A stretch of 64,000 nucleotides of DNA from Yersinia massiliensis CCUG 53443 (GCF_000312485.1 NZ_HE997647.1:191858-255857), one strand, 5' to 3'. Shown: positions 50,697-62,044, numbered from the stretch's first letter. Numbers and translations are program-made. The notes: a model not told the origin generated them from the letters alone.

Positions 50697-50803
50697 AACA
50701 CCGCCCTGTTGAATAATGATCGTTTTAATCCCAACATCAGTGGATAATACGCATATTCGGCTGGAAGTGGTATCCGGCAAGCACAAAAACAGAGAATGAC
50801 GTG

Positions 50804-51163
50804 ATGGATATCGTATTTATTGAAGAGCTCAGTGTTATCACCACCATCGGTGTTTATGACTGGGAGCAGACCATTGAACAAAAGTTAGTGTTCGATATCG
50901 AAATGGGCTGGGATAACCGTAAAGCCGCAGCCAGTGATGATGTGAATGATTGCCTCAGTTACGCAGATATCAGTGATAGCGTCATAAAGCATGTGTCGTT
51001 GCAGCGCTTTGCCTTGGTGGAGCGGGTTGCTGAAGAGATAGCTGAATTATTGCTACAGCGTTTTAAATCGCCTTGGGTACGAGTCAAGGTCAGTAAACCG
51101 GGAGCGGTTGCTCAGGCCAGAAATGTGGGCGTCGTGATTGAACGTGGCCAGCGTCTTAATTAA
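50804..51163 (+). CDS. folB: Dihydroneopterin aldolase FolB
   Basis: The 119-residue product [22 protein letters not shown]... is full-length FolB, with the substrate Glu in [15 protein letters not shown] and Lys near VSKPGAV. It converts dihydroneopterin to 6-hydroxymethyl-dihydropterin in folate synthesis. The GTG 3 bp upstream is an alternative start. Divergent from plsY. Confidence 0.97.
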   Translation: MDIVFIEELSVITTIGVYDWEQTIEQKLVFDIEMGWDNRKAAASDDVNDCLSYADISDSVIKHVSLQRFALVERVAEEIAELLLQRFKSPWVRVKVSKPGAVAQARNVGVVIERGQRLN

Positions 51164-51342
51164 GTGATGGACTATTTTTTGCTGGGATGACATAAAAGTG
51201 CAACCCTGCATCAATACTGTGGTCTGATTGCATGGCGCGATAATTTTATCAATATTGAATTTGAACGGCATTATTCTGCTAACCGCTGGGTTTTCAGTTT
51301 TGCCGTTTTTTGGTTTCTATCACATGGCATTGGGTATCGTTG

Positions 51343-52161
51343 ATGACGGATATGTATTCGCTGTTTGTGGCTTTTGTTTTGGGTGTAGTAGAAGGGCTGA
51401 CTGAGTTTTTACCGGTTTCATCCACTGGGCATATGATTATCGTCGGCGAGTTGCTGGGCTTTACTGGCGACAAAGCAAAAACCTTTGAAGTCATTATTCA
51501 GTTGGGGTCGATTCTGGCCGTGGTAGTGGTGTTCTGGCGGCGGTTGTTCGGCCTGATTGGTATCCATTTCGGCGCGACACCTCATGAAGGGAAAACCAAT
51601 GGTCATCTGACATTAGGCCACATTCTATTGGCGATGTTGCCTGCGGTGGGGCTGGGATTGGTGTTCCACAATGCCATTAAAGCCTTATTTAACCCGCACA
51701 GTGTGATGTATGCCCTAGTCGCGGGGGGCTTGTTATTACTGGCCGCTGAGTGGTTCAAACCTAAAAATCCAAAAGCGGTTGGGCTGGATGACATTACTTA
51801 TCGCCAAGCCTTTGCTATCGGCTGCTTCCAGTGCCTCGCCTTGTGGCCGGGGTTCTCCCGTTCCGGTGCGACTATTTCTGGTGGGATGTTAGTGGGCGTC
51901 AATCGTTACGCGGCCTCTGAGTTCTCGTTTATTTTAGCGGTGCCAATGATGATGGGAGCCAGTGGGCTGGATTTGTATAAGAGTCTGCACTTCCTGTCTC
52001 TGGGCGATTTACCGATGTTTGCTGTCGGGTTTATCACGGCATTTATCGTTGCCCTGATCGCCATCAAAACCTTCTTGTCACTGATAAAGCGTATTTCTTT
52101 TGTCCCATTTGCTATTTATCGCTTCGTGGTCGCGGCCGCGGTGTATTGGGTCTTTATGTAA
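51343..52161 (+). CDS. uppP: Undecaprenyl-diphosphatase UppP (BacA)
   Basis: The 272-residue product is an eight-helix membrane enzyme with both catalytic motifs, [14 protein letters not shown] (about 17-30) and [13 protein letters not shown]. It dephosphorylates undecaprenyl pyrophosphate at the periplasmic face and gives bacitracin tolerance. The ATG at 51343 gives [11 protein letters not shown], the family start. Confidence 0.97.
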   Translation: MTDMYSLFVAFVLGVVEGLTEFLPVSSTGHMIIVGELLGFTGDKAKTFEVIIQLGSILAVVVVFWRRLFGLIGIHFGATPHEGKTNGHLTLGHILLAMLPAVGLGLVFHNAIKALFNPHSVMYALVAGGLLLLAAEWFKPKNPKAVGLDDITYRQAFAIGCFQCLALWPGFSRSGATISGGMLVGVNRYAASEFSFILAVPMMMGASGLDLYKSLHFLSLGDLPMFAVGFITAFIVALIAIKTFLSLIKRISFVPFAIYRFVVAAAVYWVFM

Positions 52162-52178
52162 TCGCTCACGAATATTAA

Positions 52179-52213
52179 GCATAAAAAAACCCTGAATGAT
52201 CAGGGTTTTTATT
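52179..52213. terminator. Bidirectional terminator between uppP and cca
   Basis: aaaaaaaccctgaatgatcagggttttta has an 8-bp stem with A and T runs on both sides, placed between convergent uppP and cca. Confidence 0.9.
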
Positions 52214-52224
52214 GTTCTAGACGG

Positions 52225-53463
52225 TTACTCTGAAATGACTTCTTGTGTTGCCTTCCACTGCGCCAGAGCCTGCTGACGACGACGTTTCAGTTCGTCACGT
52301 ATCGCTAAACCTTGTAGCCCACTGGCGACAACCTCTTGTACGGATACGCCATTCGCAATTTGATATGCAGTTCGCAAATAATCCCCTTGCGGATAAGGAT
52401 TCTCTTCAAACCCAGTACGACCACGAGCATCCGCTTCACTGGTCATAATCATCTGCTCAAGACGCTCTGGTTTGCGCCAGACATCGATCGCATCAAATAA
52501 TTTGAGCAAGGTTTCAGGGCGAAGTTTATTCACCGTATGGATAAGGTCATGATACTCAGCCACCAGTTTTGCCAAATCACGCACTGGATTAGGGACGCGC
52601 AAACGCTGGCACATCTGCTCAACCAATTTAACGCCTGCCGGACCATGGCCGTGATGATGCGGCCAGAATTGCTTGGGTGTCAGCCCTTTACCTAAATCAT
52701 GACAAAGCGCGGCGAAGCGAATATCCACTTCAGGACTGAGTTGAGCGGCAATAGTCAATGTCATCAGGGTATGGATGCCGGTATCAATCTCTGGATGCCA
52801 TTTTTCCGGTGCGGGAACACCGAATAGGCGGTCAATTTCTGGGAACAACACCGCCAATGCGCCGCAATCGCGTAGTACTTGAAAGTAAACCTGTGGGCTT
52901 TGTGTTTTCAGGGCTTTTTCAGTCTCTTTCCAGACCCGCTCTGGCGTCAACGCTGATAACTCACCACTTTGTGCCATGGCAGCCATCAAGGTTTGAGTTT
53001 CAGGTGCGACGTTAAAGCCCAAATGTGCGAAACGGGCTGCGAAACGGGCGACACGCAGGACACGCAACGGGTCTTCGCCAAAAGCATCAGAGACATGGCG
53101 CAGTACGCGATTATCTAAATCTTGCTGACCGTGATAGGGATCGATTAACTCTCCGTCATGGCGACGAGCAATGGCATTGATAGTAAGATCGCGACGCAGT
53201 AAATCTTCTTCCAAAGTGACGTCAGGGGCTGCGTAGCAGGTAAAGCCCGTATAACCTTGGCCTGATTTACGTTCGGTTCTGGCCAGCGCATACTCTTCAT
53301 GGCTGACCGGATGGAGGAAAACGGGGAAGTCTTTACCGACCTGTTGGTAGCCCTGCGCCAGTAATTGCTCTGGGGTGGCACCCACGACGACCCAATCCTG
53401 TTCAGTGACAGGTAGGTTGAGTAAGGTGTCGCGGACGGCACCGCCGACTAAGTAGATTTCCAT
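52225..53463 (-). CDS. cca: Multifunctional CCA-adding enzyme Cca
   Basis: The 412-residue product has the class II nucleotidyltransferase head ([23 protein letters not shown] with its DxD further on) and the C-terminal HD domain ([13 protein letters not shown]) with phosphatase and phosphodiesterase activity. It adds CCA to tRNA 3' ends. All genes here encode CCA already, so repair is the main role. Confidence 0.97.
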   Translation of the reverse strand: MEIYLVGGAVRDTLLNLPVTEQDWVVVGATPEQLLAQGYQQVGKDFPVFLHPVSHEEYALARTERKSGQGYTGFTCYAAPDVTLEEDLLRRDLTINAIARRHDGELIDPYHGQQDLDNRVLRHVSDAFGEDPLRVLRVARFAARFAHLGFNVAPETQTLMAAMAQSGELSALTPERVWKETEKALKTQSPQVYFQVLRDCGALAVLFPEIDRLFGVPAPEKWHPEIDTGIHTLMTLTIAAQLSPEVDIRFAALCHDLGKGLTPKQFWPHHHGHGPAGVKLVEQMCQRLRVPNPVRDLAKLVAEYHDLIHTVNKLRPETLLKLFDAIDVWRKPERLEQMIMTSEADARGRTGFEENPYPQGDYLRTAYQIANGVSVQEVVASGLQGLAIRDELKRRRQQALAQWKATQEVISE

Positions 53464-53469
53464 GTAAAC

Positions 53470-53795
53470 CCTTCGTTCTTGACGTTGCAGCGTTGTTAGC
53501 TGCTTTCGCTTACCCGAATCACTTACCGGTGTAAGCTCATCGGGATGCGCTCATTTGCTGCCTAGCTGGAACGCCAATAACGTTGGGTTTGCCTTGGCTC
53601 TTGACGTTGCAGCGTTGTTAGCTGCTCTCGCTTACCCGAATCACTTACCGGTGTAAGCTCATTGGGATGCGCTCGTTTGCTGCCTAGCTGGAACGCCAAT
53701 AACGTTGGGTTTGCCTTGGCTCTTGACGTTGCAGCGTTGTTAGCTGCTCTCGCTTACCCGAATCGCTTACCGATGTAAGCTCATCGGGATGCGCT
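53470..53795. repeat. Tandem array of ERIC elements, about 2.7 copies
   Basis: The unit (cttgacgttgcagcgttgttagctgc ... acgccaataacgttgggtttgccttgg, with centre cttacccgaatcacttaccggtgtaagctcatcgggatgcgctc) recurs at a 122-bp period: copy starts at about 53480, 53602 and 53724. Copies 1 and 2 are almost identical; the third is cut at the ygiM stop codon. Confidence 0.85.
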
Positions 53796-54416
53796 TCAGT
53801 TCATCCAACGATTATTCTTTTTACGGCTCGGGATCAGATGCGGCAAGATCAGACCGAGCAATAAACCAATCCCAGCGACACCGCCGCCATACATAAACCA
53901 CTGTAGGATAATCGTGCGCTGCTTATCATCTAATTGCAGATTGACTGCATTGACCTTCTTCTGCGCGACCACCAACTGGTTTTTCAGTGATTCATTTTCC
54001 TTTTGCAGCTCGGAAATGACGCTATCACTCGCCGCGACTTTTTGCTGCATTTCAGCGGTGCGCTGGTTCCAGCTATTATCAATGTTAGCTAATTTATCTG
54101 TCAGCGTTTTGACCTGCTGTTCAAGGTCAGGCACACGAATACGGAGACTTGGCGTTTCACTCAGTTGATTCAGCGGGATCCATATCGTTTTCCCCTTATT
54201 ATCGCGGATTTGGCCATAATTTGTGCCTTCATCAACGCTTATCAGGGTGACTTCATCCCCACCTTTCAGCGTGCCGACGATACGGTATTGATTACCGGGG
54301 CCGCTACGAACGTAGGTATCCAGCTCATCAGAGATGTAGCGTTTTTCTTCGGCGTGTGCAGTCCAAGAGAGACTGAGACTAAGCACCGCGAGGCAAATTA
54401 GGCGTATTTTCTGCAT
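53796..54416 (-). CDS. ygiM: SH3-domain membrane protein YgiM (TIGR04211)
   Basis: The 206-residue product has a signal peptide (residues 1-22, AHA|EEK), a bacterial SH3 domain (YISDELDTYVRSGPGNQYRIVGTLKGGDEVTLI), a coiled coil (about 95-165) and a C-terminal membrane helix (MYGGGVAGIGLLLGLILPHL). It is an inner-membrane-anchored periplasmic protein of unknown role. Its stop codon is flush with the end of a truncated ERIC copy. Confidence 0.92.
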   Translation of the reverse strand: MQKIRLICLAVLSLSLSWTAHAEEKRYISDELDTYVRSGPGNQYRIVGTLKGGDEVTLISVDEGTNYGQIRDNKGKTIWIPLNQLSETPSLRIRVPDLEQQVKTLTDKLANIDNSWNQRTAEMQQKVAASDSVISELQKENESLKNQLVVAQKKVNAVNLQLDDKQRTIILQWFMYGGGVAGIGLLLGLILPHLIPSRKKNNRWMN

Positions 54417-54719
54417 TAGAGAGTCATTTGTGAGTGAATTTAAGGAACGATAGTAGTGTGTTCAGTTTGCCGACGCAACGCATAAACCGGAATGAGAACT
54501 ATCTTACTCTCATAGCCAGCGCGGCTTGGGCCACCTTACTTGGCTATTTTTATCGTGGCGAAAAATTGTCTTATGAAGCCTTAGGGCAGACTGACTAAAA
54601 CAGGTTAAAATAGGGTTTGACTTGGGGCTGCTGCACGGTTTTTTTGTGTAAAACACGCAAATCACCGTGAAAAAGGCATAATGCCCGTAATCTCGCAACA
54701 TACCGGTGTGAATAAAATT
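54417..54719. other. Divergent ygiM/ygiF promoter region
   Basis: These 303 bp should hold both promoters. I see no further gene or clear regulatory motif. Confidence 0.5.
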
Positions 54720-56039
54720 ATGACCGTTGAAATAGAACTAAAATTTATGGCTACGTCAGAGGCCATTACCGCGTTGCCTGAACGACTCACATCTTGGCCG
54801 TGCCAGTATTCCGCGCCGCAAACACTGACGAATATCTATTTTGAAACCGCAGATAATCGCCTGCGCCAGCATGATATGGGTTTGCGTATTCGTGGCTACG
54901 ATGGCCGTTATGAAATGACGATTAAAACCGGCGGTAAAGTTGTCGGTGGTTTACATCAACGCCCCGAATATAATGTCGATATTGACGGCGACAAACTCGA
55001 CTTGGCCCGCTTCCCGACGGATATCTGGCCAGAAGGTTGGGATGTCGCGGAGCTACAAACGGCGCTAGCACCGCTGTTCCGTACAGATTTTACTCGTGAG
55101 AAGTGGGTAATCACTTACGGCGAGAGCGAGATTGAGCTTGCTTTGGATCAAGGGGCAATTTCTTCTACTCATGCGGGTGAACAGTCGGAACCGTTGAGCG
55201 AAATTGAGCTAGAGCTAAAACAAGGTCATCAAGCTGATTTACTGGCATTGGCGGCTGAACTCGCGTCAATTGGCGGTTTACGTCAAAGCAATTTAAGTAA
55301 AGCTGCGCGTGGTTATCACTTGGCGCAAGGCAATCCTCCTCGTGAACTTCGGCCACTATTGGTCTTGCAGCCAGCACCGAAATCAACGGTTGAGCAGGGG
55401 ATGGTTGCAGGGCTGGAGATGGCGCTGGATCACTGGCAATACCATGAAGAGCTGTGGTTGCGTGGTGAACCTGCGGCGAAGGCGATGGTCATTGAAGCAT
55501 TAGCGATGGTACGCCAAACCTTGGCAATTTTTGGCGGCTTGGTGCCACGTAAAGCCAGTACTGACTTGCGGGCGTCGTTGACTGCGCTGGAGCCACAACT
55601 CGAACCGAAAAATGTGAACGCCGAGCAACTCTGTTATAGCGTTGATTATCTAAAAAGTAAGTTAGCACTTACATCGTGGTTGGTCACCTCAGGCTGGCGA
55701 CCATTTATGGATGCAAAGGCACAAGCTAAGTTTGATGGCTCATTTAAGCGTTTCTGCGACATTATGCTGAGCCGTAGCGCCGCTGATTTGAAAGAAGCCT
55801 TTGGCCAGAATATGGATGATGACGGCTATGTGGCACAGTTGCCGCGTTTGAATCGGCAAATTATGTCTTTCCAATTACTTTCCGGTTTCTACCCGCAGAG
55901 TGAATGGCACCCGTATATCGATGCTTGGTTTGGTCTACAACTGGCGATTAAAGAACGTCAGGGCCATTGGCGCGATACTGCCCGTAAAGAAGCATTAGCG
56001 CAGGCAGCCTTTTGGCTGAATGGTGCTGCTGTCCGTTAA
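54720..56039 (+). CDS. ygiF: Inorganic triphosphatase YgiF (CYTH-CHAD)
   Basis: The 439-residue product has the CYTH motif EIELKF at residues 4-9 and triphosphate-tunnel residues (about 1-205), then a CHAD domain (about 220-435). E. coli YgiF hydrolyses inorganic triphosphate. The ATG at 54720 gives MTVEIELKF, the family start; the frame opens 39 bp earlier. The adenylyltransferase gene glnE follows, as in E. coli. Confidence 0.95.
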   Translation: MTVEIELKFMATSEAITALPERLTSWPCQYSAPQTLTNIYFETADNRLRQHDMGLRIRGYDGRYEMTIKTGGKVVGGLHQRPEYNVDIDGDKLDLARFPTDIWPEGWDVAELQTALAPLFRTDFTREKWVITYGESEIELALDQGAISSTHAGEQSEPLSEIELELKQGHQADLLALAAELASIGGLRQSNLSKAARGYHLAQGNPPRELRPLLVLQPAPKSTVEQGMVAGLEMALDHWQYHEELWLRGEPAAKAMVIEALAMVRQTLAIFGGLVPRKASTDLRASLTALEPQLEPKNVNAEQLCYSVDYLKSKLALTSWLVTSGWRPFMDAKAQAKFDGSFKRFCDIMLSRSAADLKEAFGQNMDDDGYVAQLPRLNRQIMSFQLLSGFYPQSEWHPYIDAWFGLQLAIKERQGHWRDTARKEALAQAAFWLNGAAVR

Positions 56040-56045
56040 TCGAGT

Positions 56046-56116
56046 AAATACCCAACGTCATTGACGTGGCAGGTCGCCGGTAAGTCAAGGTTTTTGCCAC
56101 GTCATGTACGATGGGT
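56046..56116. repeat. Short palindromic repeat between ygiF and glnE
   Basis: The arms begin tacccaacgtcattgacgtggca and end tgccacgtcatgtacgatgggta; 19 of 23 positions pair. The TACCC/GGGTA ends resemble those of the ERIC-type elements elsewhere in the window, so it may be a reduced relative. Confidence 0.5.
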
Positions 56117-56132
56117 AGACAAGGAATTCGAT

Positions 56133-58985
56133 ATGTTGCCACTCCCTTCGCAATTACAGATTCAGGCGCAGAATGTACAGCAGCGCTTTCATGAGTTACC
56201 AACGCCGCAGCGTTTAAGTGATGAAGACATCGCCATCTTGGCGTTGAGTGATTTTGTCAGTGATATGCTACTGATTCACCCTGAATGGCTGGAGGAGTTG
56301 CATCAGCAACCACCGCAAGCGCAGGAGTGGCAATATTATCCCCAATGGCTTAGCCAAGTGCTGAGCGAAATCCAAGACGAAGCTGCACTCTTAGCGGCCT
56401 TGCGTCTGTTTCGTCGCCGTATCATGGTGCGCATTGCCTGGTCACAGGCGCTGCAAACCAGTACCACGACTGATACCTTGCAGCAACTCAGTTGGTTGGC
56501 GGAAACGGTGATTGTTGCCGCCCGTGACTGGCTCTATCAGGCCTGTTGCCGTGAGTTCGGTACGCCCTGCAATAGTGAAGGTGTACCGCAGCCGCTATTG
56601 ATTCTGGGGATGGGCAAACTCGGCGGTGGCGAACTGAATTTTTCCTCAGATATCGACCTGATTTTTGCCTATCCCGAAAATGGTCAAACGCAAGGCGGGC
56701 GGCGGCAGTTGGACAACGCCCAATTCTTTACCCGCTTAGGCCAACGGTTGATCAAGGCACTCGATCAACAAACCATTGATGGTTTCGTCTATCGAGTGGA
56801 TATGCGTCTGCGCCCATTTGGTGATAGCGGCCCTTTAGTGTTGAGCTTTGCAGCACTGGAGGATTATTACCAAGAACAGGGCCGCGATTGGGAACGCTAT
56901 GCGATGGTTAAGGCTCGTCTGATGGGCGGTGCAGAAGATCACTACAGTCAGGAGCTGCGCCAGACTTTGCGGCCATTTGTGTTCCGTCGCTATATCGATT
57001 TCAGCGTGATTCAATCGCTACGCAACATGAAAGGAATGATCGCGCGTGAAGTGCGCCGGCGTGGCTTGAAAGACAATATTAAGCTAGGGGCGGGCGGCAT
57101 TCGTGAAATCGAGTTTATCACGCAAGTTTTCCAACTGATCCGTGGTGGCCGTGAACCTCGGCTGCAACAGCGAGCCTTATTGCCTACGTTACAGGCTGTC
57201 GCGGAACTAGGGTTACTGCCCGAGCAGCAAGTTGCGGATCTGAGTGGTAGCTATCTGTTTTTGCGCCGCCTTGAAAATCTGTTGCAAGCCATTGCTGATG
57301 AACAAACCCAGACATTACCCAGCGATACACTGAATCAGGCCCGATTGGCTTGGGGTATGGGATATGCGGATTGGGCGGCAATGAGTGCTGCGCTGGAACA
57401 GCATATGCAAGCGGTACGTTGGGTATTTGATGACTTGATTGGCGATGATACCCCTGATATTGGCGAAGATCCCCGTCATGGTTTGTTCAAAAGTTTATGG
57501 CAGGATGCGCTGGAAGAGTGTGACTTAGCGCCACTGACGCCGCATCTGGATGAAGCCGCTCGTCGCCAGTTACTGACCACCATCAATGACTTCCGTCGTG
57601 ATGTGGATAAACGCACCATTGGCCCACGTGGCCGTGAAGTGCTGGATCAGCTTATGCCGCGATTGTTTGCTGAAATTTGCCCGCGTCCAGATGCCAATAT
57701 TGCGCTGAGCCGCCTGATTCAACTGCTGCTGAGCATTCTCACCCGCACCACGTATTTGGAACTGCTGGTGGAGTACCATGCGGCGTTAAAACACGTTATC
57801 CGACTGTGTTCAGCCTCGCCAATGGTCGCTAGCCAGTTAGCTCGTTACCCGCTGTTATTGGATGAGTTGCTCGATCCACAATCGTTCTATCAACCGCTCG
57901 AGCCGGGCGCGTATCGCGATGAGTTACGTCAATATTTGCTGCGCGTGCCAGAAGACGACGAAGAGCAACAACTCGAGGCATTGCGCCAGTTTAAGCAGGC
58001 ACAGCAGTTACGAATTGCCGCTGGTGATATCACCGAGGCACTGCCTGTGATGAAAGTGAGTGATCACTTAACTTATCTGGCAGAAGCCATCATTGATGCG
58101 GTTATCCAGCAAGCATGGAACCAAATGGTGGTGCGCTATGGTCAGCCAAGCCACCTATCGCAGCAAGAAGGCCGTGGTTTTGCCGTCATCGGCTATGGCA
58201 AATTGGGTGGATGGGAACTGGGCTATAGCTCGGATTTGGATCTGGTGTTCCTGCTCGATTGCCCGTTGGACGTCATGACTGACGGTGAGCGCAGTATCGA
58301 TGGCCGCCAGTTCTATTTGCGTTTGGCTCAGCGAGTCATGCACTTATTCAGCACCCGCACCTCATCTGGCATTTTGTATGAAGTCGATGTCAGGCTGAGG
58401 CCATCAGGTGAGGCGGGTATGCTGGTCAGTACGGTCGAGGCTTTTGCTGATTATCAGCAAAATGAGGCTTGGACTTGGGAACATCAAGCACTGGTGCGCG
58501 CCCGTATCGTGTATGGCGATCATTCATTGCAGCAACAGTTTGATACTATCCGCCAGCAAATATTGTGTCGTCATCGTGACTGTCCACTCTTGCAGCAAGA
58601 AGTGCGAGAAATGCGCGAAAAAATGCGCAACCACCTCGGCAGCAAACAACGCGATGTCTTTGATATCAAAACCGATGAAGGTGGGATCACTGATATTGAA
58701 TTTATCGCGCAATATCTGGTGTTACGTTATGCCGCCAGTGAGCCACGTTTAACCCGTTGGTCAGATAATGTGCGCATTTTTGAACTGATGGCCAACTACG
58801 ACATTATGCCGCAGGAAGAAGCGACCGCGCTGACGTGTGCCTACGTCACCATGCGAGATGAAATCCATCATTTGGCCTTGCAGGAGCAATCCAGTAAGGT
58901 CGCGGCTGACTGTTTTGCCGCCGAGAGGGAACAGGTTACGGCTAGTTGGCATAAATGGCTGGTATCAACGCCTGTTGATGCATAA
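56133..58985 (+). CDS. glnE: Bifunctional glutamine synthetase adenylyltransferase/removase GlnE
   Basis: The 950-residue product has two nucleotidyltransferase domains: the deadenylylating N-terminal one ([22 protein letters not shown], about residue 159) and the adenylylating C-terminal one ([22 protein letters not shown], about 686), each with its DxD. A helical linker binds PII. It tunes glutamine synthetase to nitrogen status. I chose the ATG at 56133 (AAGGAA upstream). Confidence 0.97.
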   Translation: MLPLPSQLQIQAQNVQQRFHELPTPQRLSDEDIAILALSDFVSDMLLIHPEWLEELHQQPPQAQEWQYYPQWLSQVLSEIQDEAALLAALRLFRRRIMVRIAWSQALQTSTTTDTLQQLSWLAETVIVAARDWLYQACCREFGTPCNSEGVPQPLLILGMGKLGGGELNFSSDIDLIFAYPENGQTQGGRRQLDNAQFFTRLGQRLIKALDQQTIDGFVYRVDMRLRPFGDSGPLVLSFAALEDYYQEQGRDWERYAMVKARLMGGAEDHYSQELRQTLRPFVFRRYIDFSVIQSLRNMKGMIAREVRRRGLKDNIKLGAGGIREIEFITQVFQLIRGGREPRLQQRALLPTLQAVAELGLLPEQQVADLSGSYLFLRRLENLLQAIADEQTQTLPSDTLNQARLAWGMGYADWAAMSAALEQHMQAVRWVFDDLIGDDTPDIGEDPRHGLFKSLWQDALEECDLAPLTPHLDEAARRQLLTTINDFRRDVDKRTIGPRGREVLDQLMPRLFAEICPRPDANIALSRLIQLLLSILTRTTYLELLVEYHAALKHVIRLCSASPMVASQLARYPLLLDELLDPQSFYQPLEPGAYRDELRQYLLRVPEDDEEQQLEALRQFKQAQQLRIAAGDITEALPVMKVSDHLTYLAEAIIDAVIQQAWNQMVVRYGQPSHLSQQEGRGFAVIGYGKLGGWELGYSSDLDLVFLLDCPLDVMTDGERSIDGRQFYLRLAQRVMHLFSTRTSSGILYEVDVRLRPSGEAGMLVSTVEAFADYQQNEAWTWEHQALVRARIVYGDHSLQQQFDTIRQQILCRHRDCPLLQQEVREMREKMRNHLGSKQRDVFDIKTDEGGITDIEFIAQYLVLRYAASEPRLTRWSDNVRIFELMANYDIMPQEEATALTCAYVTMRDEIHHLALQEQSSKVAADCFAAEREQVTASWHKWLVSTPVDA

Positions 58986-59128
58986 GTCATGGTGATTAAT
59001 GGTATGGAATATGTCTGTGATATTATTCGATACCTTACAATGAACATAATCCTTACATTGAAAATATTATTGGAGCGAAGGATGGGTGATTTCGGGGTTA
59101 ATAACAGCTCACATTGGGGGGCAAACGT

Positions 59129-60559
59129 ATGAAAGTCACGCTGCCTGATTTTCGTCGCGCCGGAGTCTTAGTCGTGGGCGATGTCATGTTAGACCGTTAC
59201 TGGTATGGACCTACCAGCCGCATTTCACCGGAAGCGCCGGTTCCTGTTGTCAAAGTTGATACCATCGAAGAACGCCCAGGCGGTGCCGCGAACGTGGCGA
59301 TGAACATTGCTTCCTTGGGCGCAATATCCCGCTTGGTGGGTTTAACCGGCATCGACGATGCGGCGCGTGCCTTGACCAACAAACTGAATGAAGTTCAGGT
59401 GCGCTGTGATTTTGTCTCGGTTCCCACCCATCCGACTATCACCAAACTGCGTGTTCTTTCCCGTAATCAACAACTGATTCGCTTGGATTTTGAAGAAGGT
59501 TTTGGTGGCGTTGACCCCCAGCCGATTTTCGAGCGCATCCAACAAGCGCTTCCACAAATTGGTGCGCTGGTCCTGTCCGATTACGCTAAAGGGGCATTGA
59601 GCAGCGTACAACCGATGATTCAACTGGCGCGCAAAGCAAAAGTACCGGTGCTTATCGATCCTAAAGGCAGCGATTTTGAACGTTATCGTGGTGCAACACT
59701 GTTGACACCTAACCTGTCCGAATTTGAAGCCGTCGTCGGTCACTGCAAAGATGAAGAAGAATTGGTCACTCGCGGCATGAAATTAGTGGCCGATTTTGAC
59801 CTTTCTGCCTTGCTGGTGACGCGTTCCGAACAAGGGATGACCTTGCTACAACTGGGCAAGCCACCGCTACATTTGCCTACTCAGGCCCAAGAAGTGTTCG
59901 ATGTGACGGGTGCCGGTGACACGGTGATTGGTGTGCTGGCAGCGGCTTTGGCGGCGGGTAATACCCTCGAAGAGTCATGCTTCCTCGCGAATGCGGCGGC
60001 AGGTGTGGTGGTTGGGAAGCTGGGTACGTCAACGGTTTCTCCGATTGAGCTAGAAAATGCCATTCGTGGCCGAGCTGAAACCGGTTTCGGTGTAATGAAT
60101 GAGCAGCAACTGAAAAAAGCCGTTGCACAAGCCCGCCAGCGTGGCGAAAAAGTGGTGATGACCAACGGTATTTTCGACATCCTCCATGCTGGTCATGTTT
60201 CGTATTTGGCCAATGCCCGCAAATTAGGCGATCGCTTGATCGTTGCCGTGAACAGTGATGCTTCGACCAAACGATTGAAAGGCGAAAAACGCCCAGTGAA
60301 TCCGTTAGATCAGCGCATGATCGTGTTAGGTGCGTTAGAAGCTGTCGACTGGGTTGTGCCGTTTGAAGAAGATACCCCTCAGCGATTAATCGCCGATATC
60401 TTGCCAGATTTGCTGGTCAAAGGTGGCGATTACAAACCCGATGAAATTGCAGGCAGTGCCGAAGTTTGGGCCGCCGGTGGTGACGTGAAGGTGTTGAACT
60501 TTGAGGATGGTGTTTCTACGACGAATATTATTCAGTCGATCAAGAATGGTCGCGGCTAA
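59129..60559 (+). CDS. hldE: Bifunctional heptose kinase/adenylyltransferase HldE
   Basis: The 476-residue product joins a ribokinase-type kinase (about 1-318; [19 protein letters not shown] catalytic loop) and a nucleotidyltransferase (about 344-476) with the HxGH motif ILHAGH. It makes ADP-glycero-manno-heptose precursors for LPS inner core. The ATG at 59129 gives [12 protein letters not shown]. An ERIC element starts at the stop codon. Confidence 0.97.
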   Translation: MKVTLPDFRRAGVLVVGDVMLDRYWYGPTSRISPEAPVPVVKVDTIEERPGGAANVAMNIASLGAISRLVGLTGIDDAARALTNKLNEVQVRCDFVSVPTHPTITKLRVLSRNQQLIRLDFEEGFGGVDPQPIFERIQQALPQIGALVLSDYAKGALSSVQPMIQLARKAKVPVLIDPKGSDFERYRGATLLTPNLSEFEAVVGHCKDEEELVTRGMKLVADFDLSALLVTRSEQGMTLLQLGKPPLHLPTQAQEVFDVTGAGDTVIGVLAAALAAGNTLEESCFLANAAAGVVVGKLGTSTVSPIELENAIRGRAETGFGVMNEQQLKKAVAQARQRGEKVVMTNGIFDILHAGHVSYLANARKLGDRLIVAVNSDASTKRLKGEKRPVNPLDQRMIVLGALEAVDWVVPFEEDTPQRLIADILPDLLVKGGDYKPDEIAGSAEVWAAGGDVKVLNFEDGVSTTNIIQSIKNGRG

Positions 60560-60672
60560 ATACCCGTCGTCCTTGGCGCTGCAGCGTTGTTAGCGGCACT
60601 CACGCACCCGAATCACTTACTAGTGTAAGCTCATCGGGTACGCCTACTGGCAACGCCAATGGATCTGGGTAG
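60560..60672. repeat. ERIC element between hldE and yjeH
   Basis: About 113 bp from tacccgtcgtccttggc to tggatctgggta, with centre cacgcacccgaatcactta and gtgtaagctcatcgggtacgcc. It starts directly after the hldE stop codon and ends 9 bp before yjeH, so it should be transcribed with both. Confidence 0.8.
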
Positions 60673-60680
60673 AGAATAAA

Positions 60681-61931
60681 ATGAGTGGACTCAAACAGGA
60701 GTTAAGCCTCGCACAGGGCGTCGGGTTGTTGTCCACCTCGCTGCTGGGAACAGGTGTCTTTGCCGTCCCTGCACTGGCAGCAATGCTCGCGGGCGATGAC
60801 AGCCTATGGGCTTGGCCGGTACTGATTGTGCTGGTTTTCCCGATTGCTATTGCCTTTGCTGCTTTGGGGCGTCACTTCCCCAGCGCGGGTGGTGCCGCTC
60901 ACTTCGTGACTATGGCTTTTGGGCCGAAATTAGGCAAAGTTACTGGCTGGCTATTCTTGTCCGTCATCCCCGTAGGACTCCCTGCGGCTTTACAGATTGC
61001 CGCAGGTTTCTGGCAGGCAACCTTTGGTTGGCGTGATAGCGAACTGCTGATGGTGCAACTGGTGACTTTACTGGCCATATGGTTGCTCGGCACGCGCAGT
61101 GCAGGCTCAAGTGCCAATGTACAAACCTTGATTGCACTATTGGTCATCGCCCTCGTGGTGGCTATTTGGTGGCAAGGAGAGATTCATCCATCCCAAATCC
61201 CTTGGCCATCACCGCAAGATATATCCCCGCCGAATATGTTCAATGCACTTGCCGTGATGTTCTGGTGCTTCGTCGGGCTAGAAGCGTTTGCGCATCTGGC
61301 GACAGAATTCCGTCATCCTGAACGTGATTTTCCTCGGGCGCTAATCGTAGGGCTATTGGTCGCGGGTGCGGTTTACTGGGGATGCACTGTGGCCGTGCTG
61401 CATTTTCATGCCTATGGTGAAGAACAAGCGGCTGCGGCCTCATTACCTGGCATTGTGGTGCAACTGTTTGGGGAACATGCGCTGTGGATTGCCTGCATTA
61501 TTGGCTATTTAGCCTGCTTTGCTAGCGTCAATATTTATACTCAAAGCTTTGCTCGCATGGTGTGGTCACAAGCTCAGGTGCGACCACAAAGTAAGTTGGC
61601 GCAGCTTTCTGCCGGTCAAACTCCCGTCTATGCATTAACGGCCGTTGTGGGTAGTTGCTTAGTGTTCGCCTTGCTGATTTATTGGTTGGCGCTACCTTTG
61701 GATTTACTGATTGTTTATGCCAACGGTATTTTCGTGTTGATTTACTTGTTGTGCATGCTGGCAGGTATTCGTTTATTGAGTGGGCGCTCGCGCGTGATGT
61801 CGATGATTGGCAGTATTCTATGTTGTGTATTGCTGGTGATGATTGGTTGGAAAAGCTTATACGCGTTACTGATGTTTGTTCTGCTATGGGCTGGGATATC
61901 TCGAATGCCGAAAGCGATACTGCCATCGTAA
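60681..61931 (+). CDS. yjeH: Amino acid exporter YjeH (APC superfamily)
   Basis: The 416-residue product has 12 membrane helices and the APC start SLLGTGVFAVPALAAMLAG. E. coli YjeH exports methionine and branched-chain amino acids. In E. coli yjeH is elsewhere (near groE), so its place after hldE is a Yersinia-type arrangement. The ERIC element lies immediately upstream and may carry the ribosome-site context. Confidence 0.92.
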   Translation: MSGLKQELSLAQGVGLLSTSLLGTGVFAVPALAAMLAGDDSLWAWPVLIVLVFPIAIAFAALGRHFPSAGGAAHFVTMAFGPKLGKVTGWLFLSVIPVGLPAALQIAAGFWQATFGWRDSELLMVQLVTLLAIWLLGTRSAGSSANVQTLIALLVIALVVAIWWQGEIHPSQIPWPSPQDISPPNMFNALAVMFWCFVGLEAFAHLATEFRHPERDFPRALIVGLLVAGAVYWGCTVAVLHFHAYGEEQAAAASLPGIVVQLFGEHALWIACIIGYLACFASVNIYTQSFARMVWSQAQVRPQSKLAQLSAGQTPVYALTAVVGSCLVFALLIYWLALPLDLLIVYANGIFVLIYLLCMLAGIRLLSGRSRVMSMIGSILCCVLLVMIGWKSLYALLMFVLLWAGISRMPKAILPS

Positions 61932-61984
61932 ATAGACTTATTGCTAGTCTAATGCCCCCTTTTAAGTTCAAGAACACAATAAAA

Positions 61985-62009
61985 TCAGGGTGCTACATGA
62001 GCACCCTGA
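61985..62009. terminator. Terminator between yjeH and ubiK
   Basis: tcagggtgct/agcaccctga is a perfect 10-bp stem with a 5-nt loop. In the minus direction it is followed by TTTTATTG, so it should end ubiK; in the plus direction it can stop yjeH. Confidence 0.85.
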
Positions 62010-62044
62010 AGAGTAATAACGCCTTCGCATAATGATTTTTCACA

